NCBI GenBank assembly: GCA_014860575.1
Contig: JACZJK010000036.1
Location: 1-63,780, forward strand
DNA from: Bacteroidales bacterium
GTDB lineage: Bacteria; Bacteroidota; Bacteroidia; Bacteroidales; JAAYJT01
DNA: 63,780 nucleotides
Direction: 5' to 3'
The position numbers were made by a program, and so were the translations under genes. The stretch's first letter is position 1. The number at the start of each line of letters is the position of its first letter. The notes beneath the pieces were generated by a model. It was not told where the DNA came from. It saw only the letters and a list, made by a program, of their open reading frames with translations, and made no database searches. Below are positions 35,591 through 44,404 of this stretch, in pieces.

Positions 35591-35629
35591 CCACACTATT
35601 TATAAAGCAATAAAAGCCAGCAAGCACGA

Positions 35630-38128
35630 ATGTCCCCGAAAGAAAATCAGCCGAAAAGAAACACTTTAAAAAACAGCAGCGTACCCAAAAATACGAGCAA
35701 GGGAACTAAGCCAAAGGTGAGAAGAAAAGGCAAGACATTTAGTTTTCTTAAAAATGAGAAATACCATCTTTCAGTTGGGGTTTTCCTGGCGCTGCTTTCC
35801 ATCTATTTACTTTTTGCCTTCACATCCTACCTGCTGAACTATTTCACCGGTGGCGTGGGAATTGACGATCAGGCAGCTTCCGAGAGTTTCAGGAATATCG
35901 TGTTTAATGACAAGCTGCCGGTAAACAACTGGGGTGGACGCCTGGGCGCCTTCTTTGGATGGCAATTTATAAAAGCTGGTTTTGGGATCGCCTCCTACAT
36001 ATTTGTTTTCCTCTTATTCCTTGCAGGCATCAAGCTGTCGCTCAAAGTCAAACTCCTCCCCTGGTGGCGAACGCTGCTCTTCGGCCTGATCCTGGTGATT
36101 TGGCTTAGCGTTACAATGGGATTCTTTTTCAGGGAATACGATCTATCAATTCTTGCAGGTGTTTTCGGAACCTATAGCACTGCGTGGCTCGAAGGCCTGA
36201 TGGGAAGAGTTGGTACTGGCATTTTCCTGTTATTTGTGATCATCATCTACCTTGTTTTCACGGTTAACCTGAAGCTAAGCGGTCTGGTTTCTGAGAGAAA
36301 ACCTAAACAACATAATGATGTTGAAGAGGATGATGAAGATGAACAGCCTGATAATTTACCAAGAAATATTCCCAAAGAAGATAAATTCAATACAGTTGAG
36401 TTTGCCATTGATGAAAAAGAAGGCGGTTCATGGAGTTTTGCCGGCAAAACATCTGAGACAGAAGTTAAACAAACAACTGCCAACACCAAACCCGCTGAAA
36501 AACAAAAACAGGCAGAACAAATTGCTGATGTTGAGCTTACGATTGAACAGCCATCCGGCAATGATAACCTACCGATAGATAACAATAAAGAGGATACCGG
36601 GCATTTTACCATTGATACTCCGTTCGACCCGACCCTTGACCTGGCCAGCTACCGCTATCCCACTTTCGACTTGCTTGATGACTATGACGATGAAGGCAGC
36701 AAGGTTCAGAAAGAAGAACTGGAAGCCAACAAGAACCGTATTGTCCAGACTTTGGGCAACTACTCAATTCAGATTGAAAAGATCAGGGCAACGATCGGGC
36801 CTGCCGTAACCCTCTATGAAATTATCCCTGCTCCCGGCATAAGGATTTCAAGGATCAAAAACCTTGAGGACGACATTGCGCTAAGCTTGTCGGCGTTAGG
36901 TATCCGCATTATTGCGCCCATCCCCGGCAAAGGAACAATCGGTATTGAGGTTCCTAACCAAAACCCCGAAATTGTTTCAATGAAGTCCATCCTTTCGTCC
37001 GAAAGGTTTATGTCATCGAAATATGAACTGCCTTTTGGCATGGGCAAAACCATACAGAACGAAACTTTTGTTGCCGATCTTACCCGCATGCCGCACATCC
37101 TGATGGCAGGTGCAACCGGTCAAGGCAAATCAGTTGGATTGAATGCAATCATTGCGTCACTGCTTTTCAAAAAGCATCCTTCGCAGGTGAAGTTTGTGAT
37201 GATTGATCCCAAAAAAGTAGAGCTGACACTTTTCTCGAAAATCGAGCGCCACTTCCTGGCCAAATTGCCGGATTCAGAAGAAGCCATCATCACAGATACA
37301 AGAAAGGTGGTTCGCACGTTGAACTCCCTGAACCTGGAAATGGACATGCGCTATGATCTGCTGAAAGATGCCCAGGTCCGGAATATCAAGGAATACAACA
37401 CAAAATTCATTTCACGCCGGCTCAATCCAAATGAATCGCACCGTTTCCTGCCTTATATTGTAGTGATCATTGATGAGTTCGCTGATCTGATCATGACCGC
37501 CGGTAAAGAAATTGAGGTTCCGCTTACGAGGTTGGCACAGTTGGCGCGCGCCATTGGCATTCACCTTGTAATTGCGACCCAGCGGCCTTCGGTAAATATT
37601 ATTACCGGATCAATCAAAGCCAATTTCCCGGCCCGTTTTGCTTTCCGTGTGATCTCAAAGATTGATTCACGTACAATCCTTGATTCTTCGGGCGCTGAAC
37701 AATTGATTGGCCGTGGCGATATGCTGCTTTCTACCGGCAGCGACATGATGCGTTTGCAATGCGCATTTATTGATATACATGAAATTGATAAAATTACTGA
37801 TTTCATTGGATCGCAAAGAGGCTACCCCGATGCTTTTCATCTGCCTGAATATTATGATGAAGAAACCGAGGCTTCGGAATCTTTCGACCCGAACGAACGC
37901 GATGAATTGTTTGAAGATGCTGCCCGGATCATTGTGGCACACCAGCAAGGTTCCACCTCATTGTTGCAGCGTAAACTGAAGTTAGGATACAACCGTGCAG
38001 GCCGTATCATTGACCAACTGGAGCAGGCAGGCATAGTCGGCCCTTTTGAAGGAAGCAAGGCCCGCGAAGTGAGAGTTGCCGGAGAAATGGCTTTGGAACA
38101 GTTTTTGAAAGACCTTTATAGCAAATAA
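35630..38128 (+). CDS. ftsK: DNA translocase FtsK/SpoIIIE
   Basis: An 832-residue septal DNA pump that clears chromosome ends during division and activates dimer resolution. It has a basic N-terminus, four membrane segments (about 50-72, 115-135, 143-165 and 185-215), a short acidic/Gln-rich linker (about 220-350), the RecA-like motor with Walker A GATGQGKSVGLN and Walker B IIDEFADLIM, and the DNA-reading gamma winged-helix domain at the C-terminus (DAARIIVAHQQGSTSLLQRKLKLGYNRAGRI region). The linker is much shorter than in E. coli FtsK, as in most Bacteroidota. It is followed 20 bp later by the LolA gene. Confidence 0.96.
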   Translation: MSPKENQPKRNTLKNSSVPKNTSKGTKPKVRRKGKTFSFLKNEKYHLSVGVFLALLSIYLLFAFTSYLLNYFTGGVGIDDQAASESFRNIVFNDKLPVNNWGGRLGAFFGWQFIKAGFGIASYIFVFLLFLAGIKLSLKVKLLPWWRTLLFGLILVIWLSVTMGFFFREYDLSILAGVFGTYSTAWLEGLMGRVGTGIFLLFVIIIYLVFTVNLKLSGLVSERKPKQHNDVEEDDEDEQPDNLPRNIPKEDKFNTVEFAIDEKEGGSWSFAGKTSETEVKQTTANTKPAEKQKQAEQIADVELTIEQPSGNDNLPIDNNKEDTGHFTIDTPFDPTLDLASYRYPTFDLLDDYDDEGSKVQKEELEANKNRIVQTLGNYSIQIEKIRATIGPAVTLYEIIPAPGIRISRIKNLEDDIALSLSALGIRIIAPIPGKGTIGIEVPNQNPEIVSMKSILSSERFMSSKYELPFGMGKTIQNETFVADLTRMPHILMAGATGQGKSVGLNAIIASLLFKKHPSQVKFVMIDPKKVELTLFSKIERHFLAKLPDSEEAIITDTRKVVRTLNSLNLEMDMRYDLLKDAQVRNIKEYNTKFISRRLNPNESHRFLPYIVVIIDEFADLIMTAGKEIEVPLTRLAQLARAIGIHLVIATQRPSVNIITGSIKANFPARFAFRVISKIDSRTILDSSGAEQLIGRGDMLLSTGSDMMRLQCAFIDIHEIDKITDFIGSQRGYPDAFHLPEYYDEETEASESFDPNERDELFEDAARIIVAHQQGSTSLLQRKLKLGYNRAGRIIDQLEQAGIVGPFEGSKAREVRVAGEMALEQFLKDLYSK

Positions 38129-38148
38129 TCGATAATTTATAACCGAAA

Positions 38149-38769
38149 ATGAAAAACACACTTTTTATATTGCTGCTCATGTTGAGCGTAAGCGCCTATG
38201 CGCAGGACAAGAAAGCGATCACGCTTCTCAACGAAGTTTCAGAAAAAACCCAATCGTTTGATAATATCAAAATCCGGTTCGAGTATAAAATGCTCAACAA
38301 ATCCCAGGGCATCAACGAAAGCCTTGATGGCTGGTTGTTATCAAAAGGCGATAAATACAAATTGGATGTGGCCGGGCAACAGATTATCAGCGATGGCAAA
38401 ACCATGTGGACATTTATGGAATCAGTAAACGAAGTCCAGATCAATGAACCCATGAATGATGAAGAAGGCTTCAACCCAAGGAATTTCCTGAAATCATGGG
38501 CTGATAAATTCAAAGCCAAAATATTGAGCGAATCGGGAAATGAGGTAGTGCTCGAACTTTTACCCAAAGAAGCCGCCGCATTTAACAAGGTGCACGTGAA
38601 GGTTGATAAAAACAAAAAACAACTTCTGGCCATTACAATGTTCGACGGAACCGGCAATGAATTTGTTTATGCCATTAAGGATTTTATTACCAATGAATCC
38701 ATTCCCGATTCCAGTTTTCGTTTCAATCCTGCTGATCATCCTGGCATTGAGGTCATTGACCTGCGTTAA
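38149..38769 (+). CDS. lolA: Outer-membrane lipoprotein carrier LolA-like
   Basis: A 206-residue periplasmic carrier with a signal peptide at 1-18 (SAYAQ). The body has the LolA half-barrel pattern (IKIRFEYKMLNKSQGINESLDGWLLSKGDKYKLDVAGQQIISDGKTMWTF region). It receives outer-membrane lipoproteins from LolCDE and hands them to the outer membrane. Position directly after ftsK is the usual one in Bacteroidota, which supports the call. The gene symbol rests on this synteny and on the fold. Confidence 0.85.
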   Translation: MKNTLFILLLMLSVSAYAQDKKAITLLNEVSEKTQSFDNIKIRFEYKMLNKSQGINESLDGWLLSKGDKYKLDVAGQQIISDGKTMWTFMESVNEVQINEPMNDEEGFNPRNFLKSWADKFKAKILSESGNEVVLELLPKEAAAFNKVHVKVDKNKKQLLAITMFDGTGNEFVYAIKDFITNESIPDSSFRFNPADHPGIEVIDLR

Positions 38770-38804
38770 CATAGAGTTCCTGACGATTTTACCGAAAGTT
38801 TAAT

Positions 38805-38812
38805 TAATTTTG
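38805..38812 (+). promoter_or_regulatory. Candidate -7 box just before the gene at 38818
   Basis: TAATTTTG fits TAnnTTTG, but only 5 bp separate it from the ATG, so a transcript from it would be nearly leaderless. It may be coincidental. Confidence 0.3.
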
Positions 38813-38817
38813 CATCA

Positions 38818-39396
38818 ATGCATACCATTGAGCCATATTATAATTGGACGTCGTTGTACGAGTCCGCAACCGATGAGCGCTCCCCTCTTTACGGTCGTGA
38901 ATATCACGATTCGCTCTGTACTCATACGGTTTATAACTACTATATACATCCCCAGTGGGATGAGATGGGTTCATCCACATTGTACCTTAAAATCCTATTT
39001 GTTGATTATAATCTCGGGTTTTGTATAATTGAGCTAATGGGCGAATGGAACGACTGCCTTTATAATGATATCATGTACCTGAAGCAAAACATCGCGGAAC
39101 CCATGATGGATGAAGGCATCAACAAATTTATCCTGATTGGTGACAATGTGCTCAATTATCACGCGGCTGAAAATGATTATTATCAGGAGTGGTTTGAAGA
39201 AGTTGAAGATGGCTGGATTGCGATCCTGAATCTTCGCGACTATATTATTAAGGAATTCGAAACTATCTTTGTGCCAAATTATATTGCCATGAACGGTGTA
39301 TTAAGCCATTTTAACTGGCGAACCTTCACGCCCGGGCAATTGTTGCTGCAAGTTGAATCGTTAATGGTCAAGCGTTTATCGTCTCATTCATACTAG
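38818..39396 (+). CDS. Conserved hypothetical soluble protein
   Basis: A 192-residue protein rich in Tyr, Asp and Trp with no signal peptide or membrane segment. It looks like a mixed alpha/beta fold: a strand-rich middle (STLYLKILFVDYNLGFCIIELMG), then helices (NDIMYLKQNIAEPMMDEGINKFILIG). No domain was recognised. Its place between lolA and the acylphosphatase gene, all on one strand, suggests a housekeeping role in this lineage. The ATG at 38818 immediately follows a -7-like box. Confidence 0.7.
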   Translation: MHTIEPYYNWTSLYESATDERSPLYGREYHDSLCTHTVYNYYIHPQWDEMGSSTLYLKILFVDYNLGFCIIELMGEWNDCLYNDIMYLKQNIAEPMMDEGINKFILIGDNVLNYHAAENDYYQEWFEEVEDGWIAILNLRDYIIKEFETIFVPNYIAMNGVLSHFNWRTFTPGQLLLQVESLMVKRLSSHSY

Positions 39397-39405
39397 TTTT
39401 TGAAT

Positions 39406-39675
39406 ATGGCACTACATTACGACATTACAATCACCGGAAAAGTTCAAAACGTCGGGTTCAGGTTTTATGCTCAAAAAACCGCACATGAGCTGGAAATCAC
39501 CGGTTTCGTAAAAAACAGCAAGGACGGAAGTGTGCACATCGAAGCCGAAGGTGAAGTGGAAAACCTGAAGCAGTTTGTAGCATGGTGTCATAAAGGCCCG
39601 CCCTGGGCAACGGTTGAATCCGTTATTGTGAACCAATCGCCTGTAATGCAACTCAGAGGTTTTTTGGTGGAGTAG
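39406..39675 (+). CDS. acyP: Acylphosphatase
   Basis: An 89-residue enzyme that hydrolyses acyl phosphates such as carbamoyl or 1,3-bisphosphoglycerate phosphate. The signature ITGKVQNVGFRFYAQKTA contains the phosphate-binding loop and the catalytic Arg (FRF), and GFVKNSKDGSVHIEAEG holds the catalytic Asn. The ATG at 39406 is preferred because the frame at 39400 opens with TTG. It starts 9 bp after the hypothetical gene and is probably co-transcribed. Confidence 0.9.
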   Translation: MALHYDITITGKVQNVGFRFYAQKTAHELEITGFVKNSKDGSVHIEAEGEVENLKQFVAWCHKGPPWATVESVIVNQSPVMQLRGFLVE

Positions 39676-39977
39676 CAATGCCGTTATTCAAATTTTGAAG
39701 CTGCTTTTAAAAGTTAAATCGAATTCGCTTTAATGTGGCTAAAGCCCGGATTTCTTGTTCTTCCGTTTCCGTTGGCTGAAGCCAACGGCAATTGCATTCA
39801 GCAATTTGCGGAGCATTTTCCGCATTAAACTATTTTTTTGATTGGATTTAATCTTCATGCCTGTCATTATTTAAGGTCTTCGATTAACACTGCTGCTGCA
39901 ATTTTCCGCGTAGCGGATAAGGTATTGTAGAACGATTGTTTGGTTCCTATATAATTCCACGTAGTGGATAAACATAT
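39676..39977. other. Intergenic stretch with palindromic GGCTGAAGCC repeat
   Basis: Convergent intergenic region of 302 bp without a gene. It contains GGCTAAAGCCC, then CCGTTGGCTGAAGCCAACGG, a perfect hairpin (39768-39787), also present at 45452-45471. Further right are motifs CGCGTAGCGGATAAGGTATTG and CCACGTAGTGGATAAAC. The hairpin could terminate both converging transcripts, although no T-run follows. Confidence 0.55.
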
Positions 39978-40682
39978 TTATAGAGAACCATAGTGATAAG
40001 ATTTCTTCATCGCTCTTAGCATTTCCCTTTTCCCAGGCGGACCGGGTAATCGCTCAACCTTGAAACCCGCTTTTGTCATTGAGCGCCGTACTTCGCCCAT
40101 AGCAGAATAAGTTACCAATACCCCATCATTGTCAGTTGCATCAAACAGTTTCTTAAAAATCTGGTAAGTCCAGAGCTCTGGCTGTACAGCGGGAGCAAAA
40201 GCGTCGAAATAAATAAGGTGAAAATGATTCTCCAGCAGATTGGCGTTCTCAATTTTTTGTGCAATTTTTTGAAAAGTGAAATTCCCGTTCATCTGAACTT
40301 CACGGCCGAATTCAGTGGCATGCATCGAATCGAAAATTGTTGAAGCATTTTCTTCAGTGAATAATGTTGCGTAGTTGAGTTGTTTCCACATCATCTCTGT
40401 CACGGGGAAAGGTTCGCAGGCAGTGTAATGAATTTGCTGGTTTCGAGCCTCGGCTTCAAAAAATGTTAGGAGCGCATTCAAGCCGGTTCCAAAACCTATT
40501 TCAAGGATATTGACTTGCTGACTATTACACGCTTTAAGGCCCGCATTTATAAATACATGGCGGGATTCCTGCAACGCCCCATACACCGAATGATAGTGCT
40601 CATTCAACTCCTCCATGTAAATAGTGTGCGAGCCGTCTTCAGTTAAAATTAGCTGGTATTTCACAAAACTGTATTTTTGCAA
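39978..40682 (-). CDS. mnmD: tRNA mnm5s2U34 methyltransferase MnmD
   Basis: A 234-residue SAM-dependent methyltransferase that completes the mnm5s2U modification at the tRNA wobble base, corresponding to the N-terminal domain of MnmC without the FAD-oxidase half. Motif I is NILEIGFGTGLNALLT. The Asp-rich active-site region is IYFDAFAPAVQPELWT, and the C-terminal GEVRRSMTKAGFKVERLPGP is characteristic of this family. It is monocistronic and divergent from the FabH-like gene. Confidence 0.92.
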   Translation of the reverse strand: MQKYSFVKYQLILTEDGSHTIYMEELNEHYHSVYGALQESRHVFINAGLKACNSQQVNILEIGFGTGLNALLTFFEAEARNQQIHYTACEPFPVTEMMWKQLNYATLFTEENASTIFDSMHATEFGREVQMNGNFTFQKIAQKIENANLLENHFHLIYFDAFAPAVQPELWTYQIFKKLFDATDNDGVLVTYSAMGEVRRSMTKAGFKVERLPGPPGKREMLRAMKKSYHYGSL

Positions 40683-40817
40683 AATTAATATTGTAAACGG
40701 TTCTGATAAAAATTTGACAAACTTAGAAAGCCCACAGAAAAGTTCTCAAAAAACATTTTCACATTGTATTCGTTTTGTTAGTACCATTACAAACCCTAAA
40801 ATTTAGTTTTTAAAAGA

Positions 40818-41894
40818 ATGAAACATCTGAATACTATAATTACCGGCACTGGCAGCTACATTCCAAGCCTTGTAATTCATAATTCCGAATTTACCAAACA
40901 GATTTTTTTCGAAAAAGATGAATCCCTCATTGATACTCCCGGCGAAGTAGTAGTAAGTAAATTCCGCGATATTACCGGCATTGCCGAGCGGCGCTGGGTA
41001 AATGAGAACCAGACAAATTCTGATATTGCTGCAATTGCAGCCGAAAAAGCTATCAGCGATGCAGGCATTGATCGCGAAACCATTGATCAGATTATCGTGG
41101 CCCAAAACTTTGGCGATGTAATCAAAGGTAGCGTACAATCCGATGCGGTACCCAGCCTGGCGTCAAGGGTCAAACATTTGTTGAAAATCAATAACCCTTC
41201 TTGCATTCCTTACGATATTATCTTTGGTTGTCCTGGTTGGATACAGGGGATGATACAGGCTGATTCGTTTATCCGCTCTGGTCTTGCCAAACGCTGCCTG
41301 GTGATTGGGTCAGAAACCCTATCGCGGGTAGTTGATAAGTACGACCGCGACACCATGATTTTTTCAGATGGCGCTGGAGCAGTGATTGTTGAAGCCCGGG
41401 AGTCGGATGAAAAAACAGGGATCCTCTCTACTTCCTTTATGTCGCATACAAATGAAGAAGCTGGTTATCTGTACATGGGAAAATCAAATGCACCCGATAG
41501 CGATCCTGCAACCCGCTATATTAAAATGTTTGGCCGTAAAGTTTATGAGTATTCCCTTTCCAATGTTCCGCTTGCAATGAAGATTGCTATGGACAAATCA
41601 GGAATCCCGATTGAAGACCTAAAAAAGGTGATCATACACCAGGCCAATGAGAAAATGGATGAAGCCATTGTGAAGCGCTTTTTCAAACTTTATGGAGTGC
41701 GGGTAGAAACAAGCGATGTGATGCCAATGAACATTCACGTGCTGGGTAATAGTTCAGTGGCCACGGTTCCAACACTTTACGATATGATTCTGAAAGGTGA
41801 GTTAAACGGCCATCAAATCCACGAAGGTGATGTAATCCTTTTTGCCTCTGTTGGCGCCGGAATGAACATCAATGCCTTTGTTTACAAGCAGTAA
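40818..41894 (+). CDS. FabH-like 3-oxoacyl-ACP synthase III family protein
   Basis: A 358-residue thiolase-fold condensing enzyme. The active-site triad is visible: Cys in IIFGCPGWIQGM, His in VIIHQANEKMDEA and Asn in VLGNSSVATVPTL. It is longer than housekeeping FabH (about 320) and has an insertion near the N-terminus (QIFFEKDESLIDTPGEVVVSKFRDITG), typical of paralogues that make specialised fatty acids, polyketide starters or aryl-polyene precursors. It would elongate an acyl-CoA or acyl-ACP starter with malonyl-ACP. No fab genes lie beside it, so the pathway is open. Confidence 0.9.
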   Translation: MKHLNTIITGTGSYIPSLVIHNSEFTKQIFFEKDESLIDTPGEVVVSKFRDITGIAERRWVNENQTNSDIAAIAAEKAISDAGIDRETIDQIIVAQNFGDVIKGSVQSDAVPSLASRVKHLLKINNPSCIPYDIIFGCPGWIQGMIQADSFIRSGLAKRCLVIGSETLSRVVDKYDRDTMIFSDGAGAVIVEARESDEKTGILSTSFMSHTNEEAGYLYMGKSNAPDSDPATRYIKMFGRKVYEYSLSNVPLAMKIAMDKSGIPIEDLKKVIIHQANEKMDEAIVKRFFKLYGVRVETSDVMPMNIHVLGNSSVATVPTLYDMILKGELNGHQIHEGDVILFASVGAGMNINAFVYKQ

Positions 41895-42009
41895 ACCTGC
41901 GTAAAGAGGAATTGTTCTGAACGCCAAAATCCAGATTATTCGGATTGGATTTTTTTGAGAATCATTTTTTCATAAATTTACCGGCTATTGAATCATCCAA
42001 TCCGTCGCC

Positions 42010-42717
42010 ATGCTCAATAATTTAAACATCAGCAGCATCCTGTTTCTCGATATTGAAACGGTGCCACAGTATGCCAATTACCTTGAAGTTCCTGAAACTC
42101 TGAGAGCTTTGTGGGATCACAAAACCGAACGCCTGAAACAGGAAGAAACTGATACGCCTGAAAAACTATATGAAAGAGCAGGCATCTATGCTGAGTTCGG
42201 TAAAATTATCTGCATATCTGTTGGATTTTTTCACGGCGGGAAGTTCCGCCTGAAATCATTTGCAGCTCATGATGAAAAAGTGCTGCTTGAGGAGTTTGCA
42301 CAAATGCTTGGTAAAAATTTCTTCAAATCCAACCGTTTGCTCTGTGCGCATAATGGAAAAGAATTCGATTTTCCCTACATAGCCCGGCGAATGCTGATCA
42401 ACCAGATTCCGCTTCCTGCCATTCTCGATCATTCAGGCAAAAAACCCTGGGAGGTTCCCCATCTTGATACCATGGAACTTTGGCGGTTTGGTGATTATAA
42501 AAATTACACTTCGCTTGAACTGCTTGCCACTGTTTTCGGCATTCCGACCCCAAAAGACGATATCAAGGGAAGCGATGTAGGCAAAGTTTACTGGCAGGAC
42601 AATGACCTGGAACGCATATCACGCTATTGCGAGAAAGATGTGGTGACAATCGCAAGATTATTTCTTTGCTACCGGGGCGAGAAAATATTCAGTGATTCAA
42701 TGATCGAAGTGGTCTGA
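42010..42717 (+). CDS. DEDDy-type 3'-5' exonuclease (PolB-like proofreading fold)
   Basis: A 235-residue RNase H-fold exonuclease. Motif ExoI is SILFLDIETVP (Asp/Glu), ExoII is LCAHNGKEFDFPYIARRM (Asp) and ExoIII is YCEKDVVTIARLF (Tyr/Asp). These residues bind two metal ions and trim DNA or RNA 3' ends in the cytoplasm. It is a stand-alone domain without polymerase, as in the family of predicted PolB-like exonucleases. It is convergent with the gliding-type protein gene. Confidence 0.88.
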   Translation: MLNNLNISSILFLDIETVPQYANYLEVPETLRALWDHKTERLKQEETDTPEKLYERAGIYAEFGKIICISVGFFHGGKFRLKSFAAHDEKVLLEEFAQMLGKNFFKSNRLLCAHNGKEFDFPYIARRMLINQIPLPAILDHSGKKPWEVPHLDTMELWRFGDYKNYTSLELLATVFGIPTPKDDIKGSDVGKVYWQDNDLERISRYCEKDVVTIARLFLCYRGEKIFSDSMIEVV

Positions 42718-42761
42718 AAAGCTTAGCGTTCGCACGTTGGCCGTGAAAAAGCAAGATCATC

Positions 42762-44039
42762 TCAACGCATAATATGCACTGCACCTTTGAAGGTGTCAAT
42801 CTTATAAAAGCCGATCGCTTTCAGCACATAAAAATATACCCCATCGGAGGCATTGCCGCCATCCCAATTGCTTTGATAATTATCGCTTGAGTAAATTCTT
42901 TTCCCCCAGCGATTAAAAACTTCGAGTTCGAGACGCAAATACTCATCACTGATGATTTTGTTTTTATCGTCATCGCGAACGATTTTGAATTCGTCGTTGG
43001 CGCCGTCGCCATTGGGTGTGAACACATTGGGAACAAAAATCGGAGCTTCGCGCAGCAGGATTGTGTAAAGGATTGTTGTATCACAGCCGAACTCATTGGT
43101 CACCGTCAGCGTTACTTCATACTCCTGTCCGCCTTCTTTGGCAAACTCTTTGGCATTAAAATAAATATGCGGGGCATCAGGAACAGCGGCATTAACGGAG
43201 TCACCATCACCAAAACGCCAGAAGTAATTTGTGATGAAAGGATCGGAAAGATTTTCGGCTGAAAAAACAACCGAAGGATTAGAGATAAAAACTGTATCAG
43301 GAACCGCCGTGATTACAATCTCGTTCAGGGTCCTGGTTTTGACTGTAAATACTGAATCCTTCACACATCCTTTATCATCTGTGATCCGTATGGTGTAACT
43401 CCCACCGGCAGCGAGATTGCGGGCAATGCTATCGCTCAGCACTTGAATCGGGCTGCCAATCCACTGGTAAGTGTAGGGAGGCGTGCCACCGCCAATGCTT
43501 GCAATAACGCTGGCATCAAAACTCTCAGGGCAAACTTCTTCAGGAATCTGAACCAATTCAATCGTAATCTCAGGCAAAACATCCACACTTCCTTTTATAA
43601 ATTCTGCAGCTAGTGCCTGGCCCTGGAAATAATATCCACTTGTAAAATCCCAGTTAAGATCCGTTGAGCCCGAAACCGGCGTAAACCTGAAAAATACAAG
43701 GTTGTCATTGCCGATATTTAAAGGTATATCAGAATCAAAGGTCATGGTTATAACCCCGGTTGAATAGTCTATGCTAAAGTCATCGGGAAGCAGGCTGGGA
43801 TGTATATTTTCATGTCCACTCTGGGTTAGTACTGCAGGATCGTAATTAATTACAATCAAAAACGAATCAACTCCAAAAAGATCTTCAACATATACAGGCA
43901 TTGAAAAGAGTTCATCCGGGCAGGCTTCAATTTCCTGCAAATAGGTCCGTATTTGCGAAGATGCAATCTGCACAGCAGAGAAAAGAAATAAGAAGGTAAA
44001 GATCAGCGGCTTGATAGTAGGAAAATGCATTTTTTTCAT
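42762..44039 (-). CDS. PKD-containing secreted protein with gliding-motility-type (T9SS type B) C-terminus
   Basis: About 425 residues from the ATG at 44039 (MKKMHFPTIKPLIFTFLFLF..., signal ending IASSQ). The frame to 44072 adds 11 residues that would spoil the signal. Domains in order are a cohesin-like beta domain (about 30-145), an SprB-like repeat (EVCPESFDASVIASIGGGTPPYTYQW), a PKD domain with FWRFGDGDSV, and the C-terminal CHU_C / gliding-type B sorting domain (IFVPNVFTPNGDGANDEFKI, VFNRWGKRIY, NASDGVYFYVLKA). It should be exported by the type IX system and held at the cell surface. Confidence 0.92.
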   Translation of the reverse strand: MKKMHFPTIKPLIFTFLFLFSAVQIASSQIRTYLQEIEACPDELFSMPVYVEDLFGVDSFLIVINYDPAVLTQSGHENIHPSLLPDDFSIDYSTGVITMTFDSDIPLNIGNDNLVFFRFTPVSGSTDLNWDFTSGYYFQGQALAAEFIKGSVDVLPEITIELVQIPEEVCPESFDASVIASIGGGTPPYTYQWIGSPIQVLSDSIARNLAAGGSYTIRITDDKGCVKDSVFTVKTRTLNEIVITAVPDTVFISNPSVVFSAENLSDPFITNYFWRFGDGDSVNAAVPDAPHIYFNAKEFAKEGGQEYEVTLTVTNEFGCDTTILYTILLREAPIFVPNVFTPNGDGANDEFKIVRDDDKNKIISDEYLRLELEVFNRWGKRIYSSDNYQSNWDGGNASDGVYFYVLKAIGFYKIDTFKGAVHIMR

Positions 44040-44404
44040 GAAAAAGATTGGAATCAGAAACGATGACAGCATGGGTTTTTCAGCGGGCTAAAATACTCAA
44101 AACATAAATACAATGCGATGATTAAACGAGAATCAGGTTTGTTTGGTATTTGGTACGGCGGAAAAAGTAGGCGATCTTGGCATAGCTGGGAAAATGATAA
44201 GGCGAGACTGAGAGACGAGATTGCGAGAACAGCTGAAGAGGAGAAGCAACAGGGCTTCAATCCCCTCATTCTTCGGGGCTTGGATCCCTTCCATTACTCC
44301 ATTACTCCAACACTCTATAACTCCATATCTCCATACAGCAGCACTGACAGTATCACTGTATCACTGTATCACAGCATCACTGCATCACCGCATCACAATA
44401 GGTC
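44040..44404. other. Low-complexity intergenic stretch
   Basis: No real gene is present. A 111-codon plus-strand frame is made of repeat-derived sequence. From about 44290 it consists of runs like CCATTACTCCATTACTCCAA and TATCACTGTATCACTGTATC, related to tracts at 4010-4500 (opposite strand) and 60355-60420. Confidence 0.6.

Larger units (their letters stand above)
35038..35629. other. Intergenic stretch before ftsK
   Basis: No gene is present. It holds the inverted copy of the 120-bp repeat (35210-35334), a CCACTACGTGGAATTA motif (35179-35194) whose inverted relative lies near 39956, and the ftsK promoter at the right end. Confidence 0.65.
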
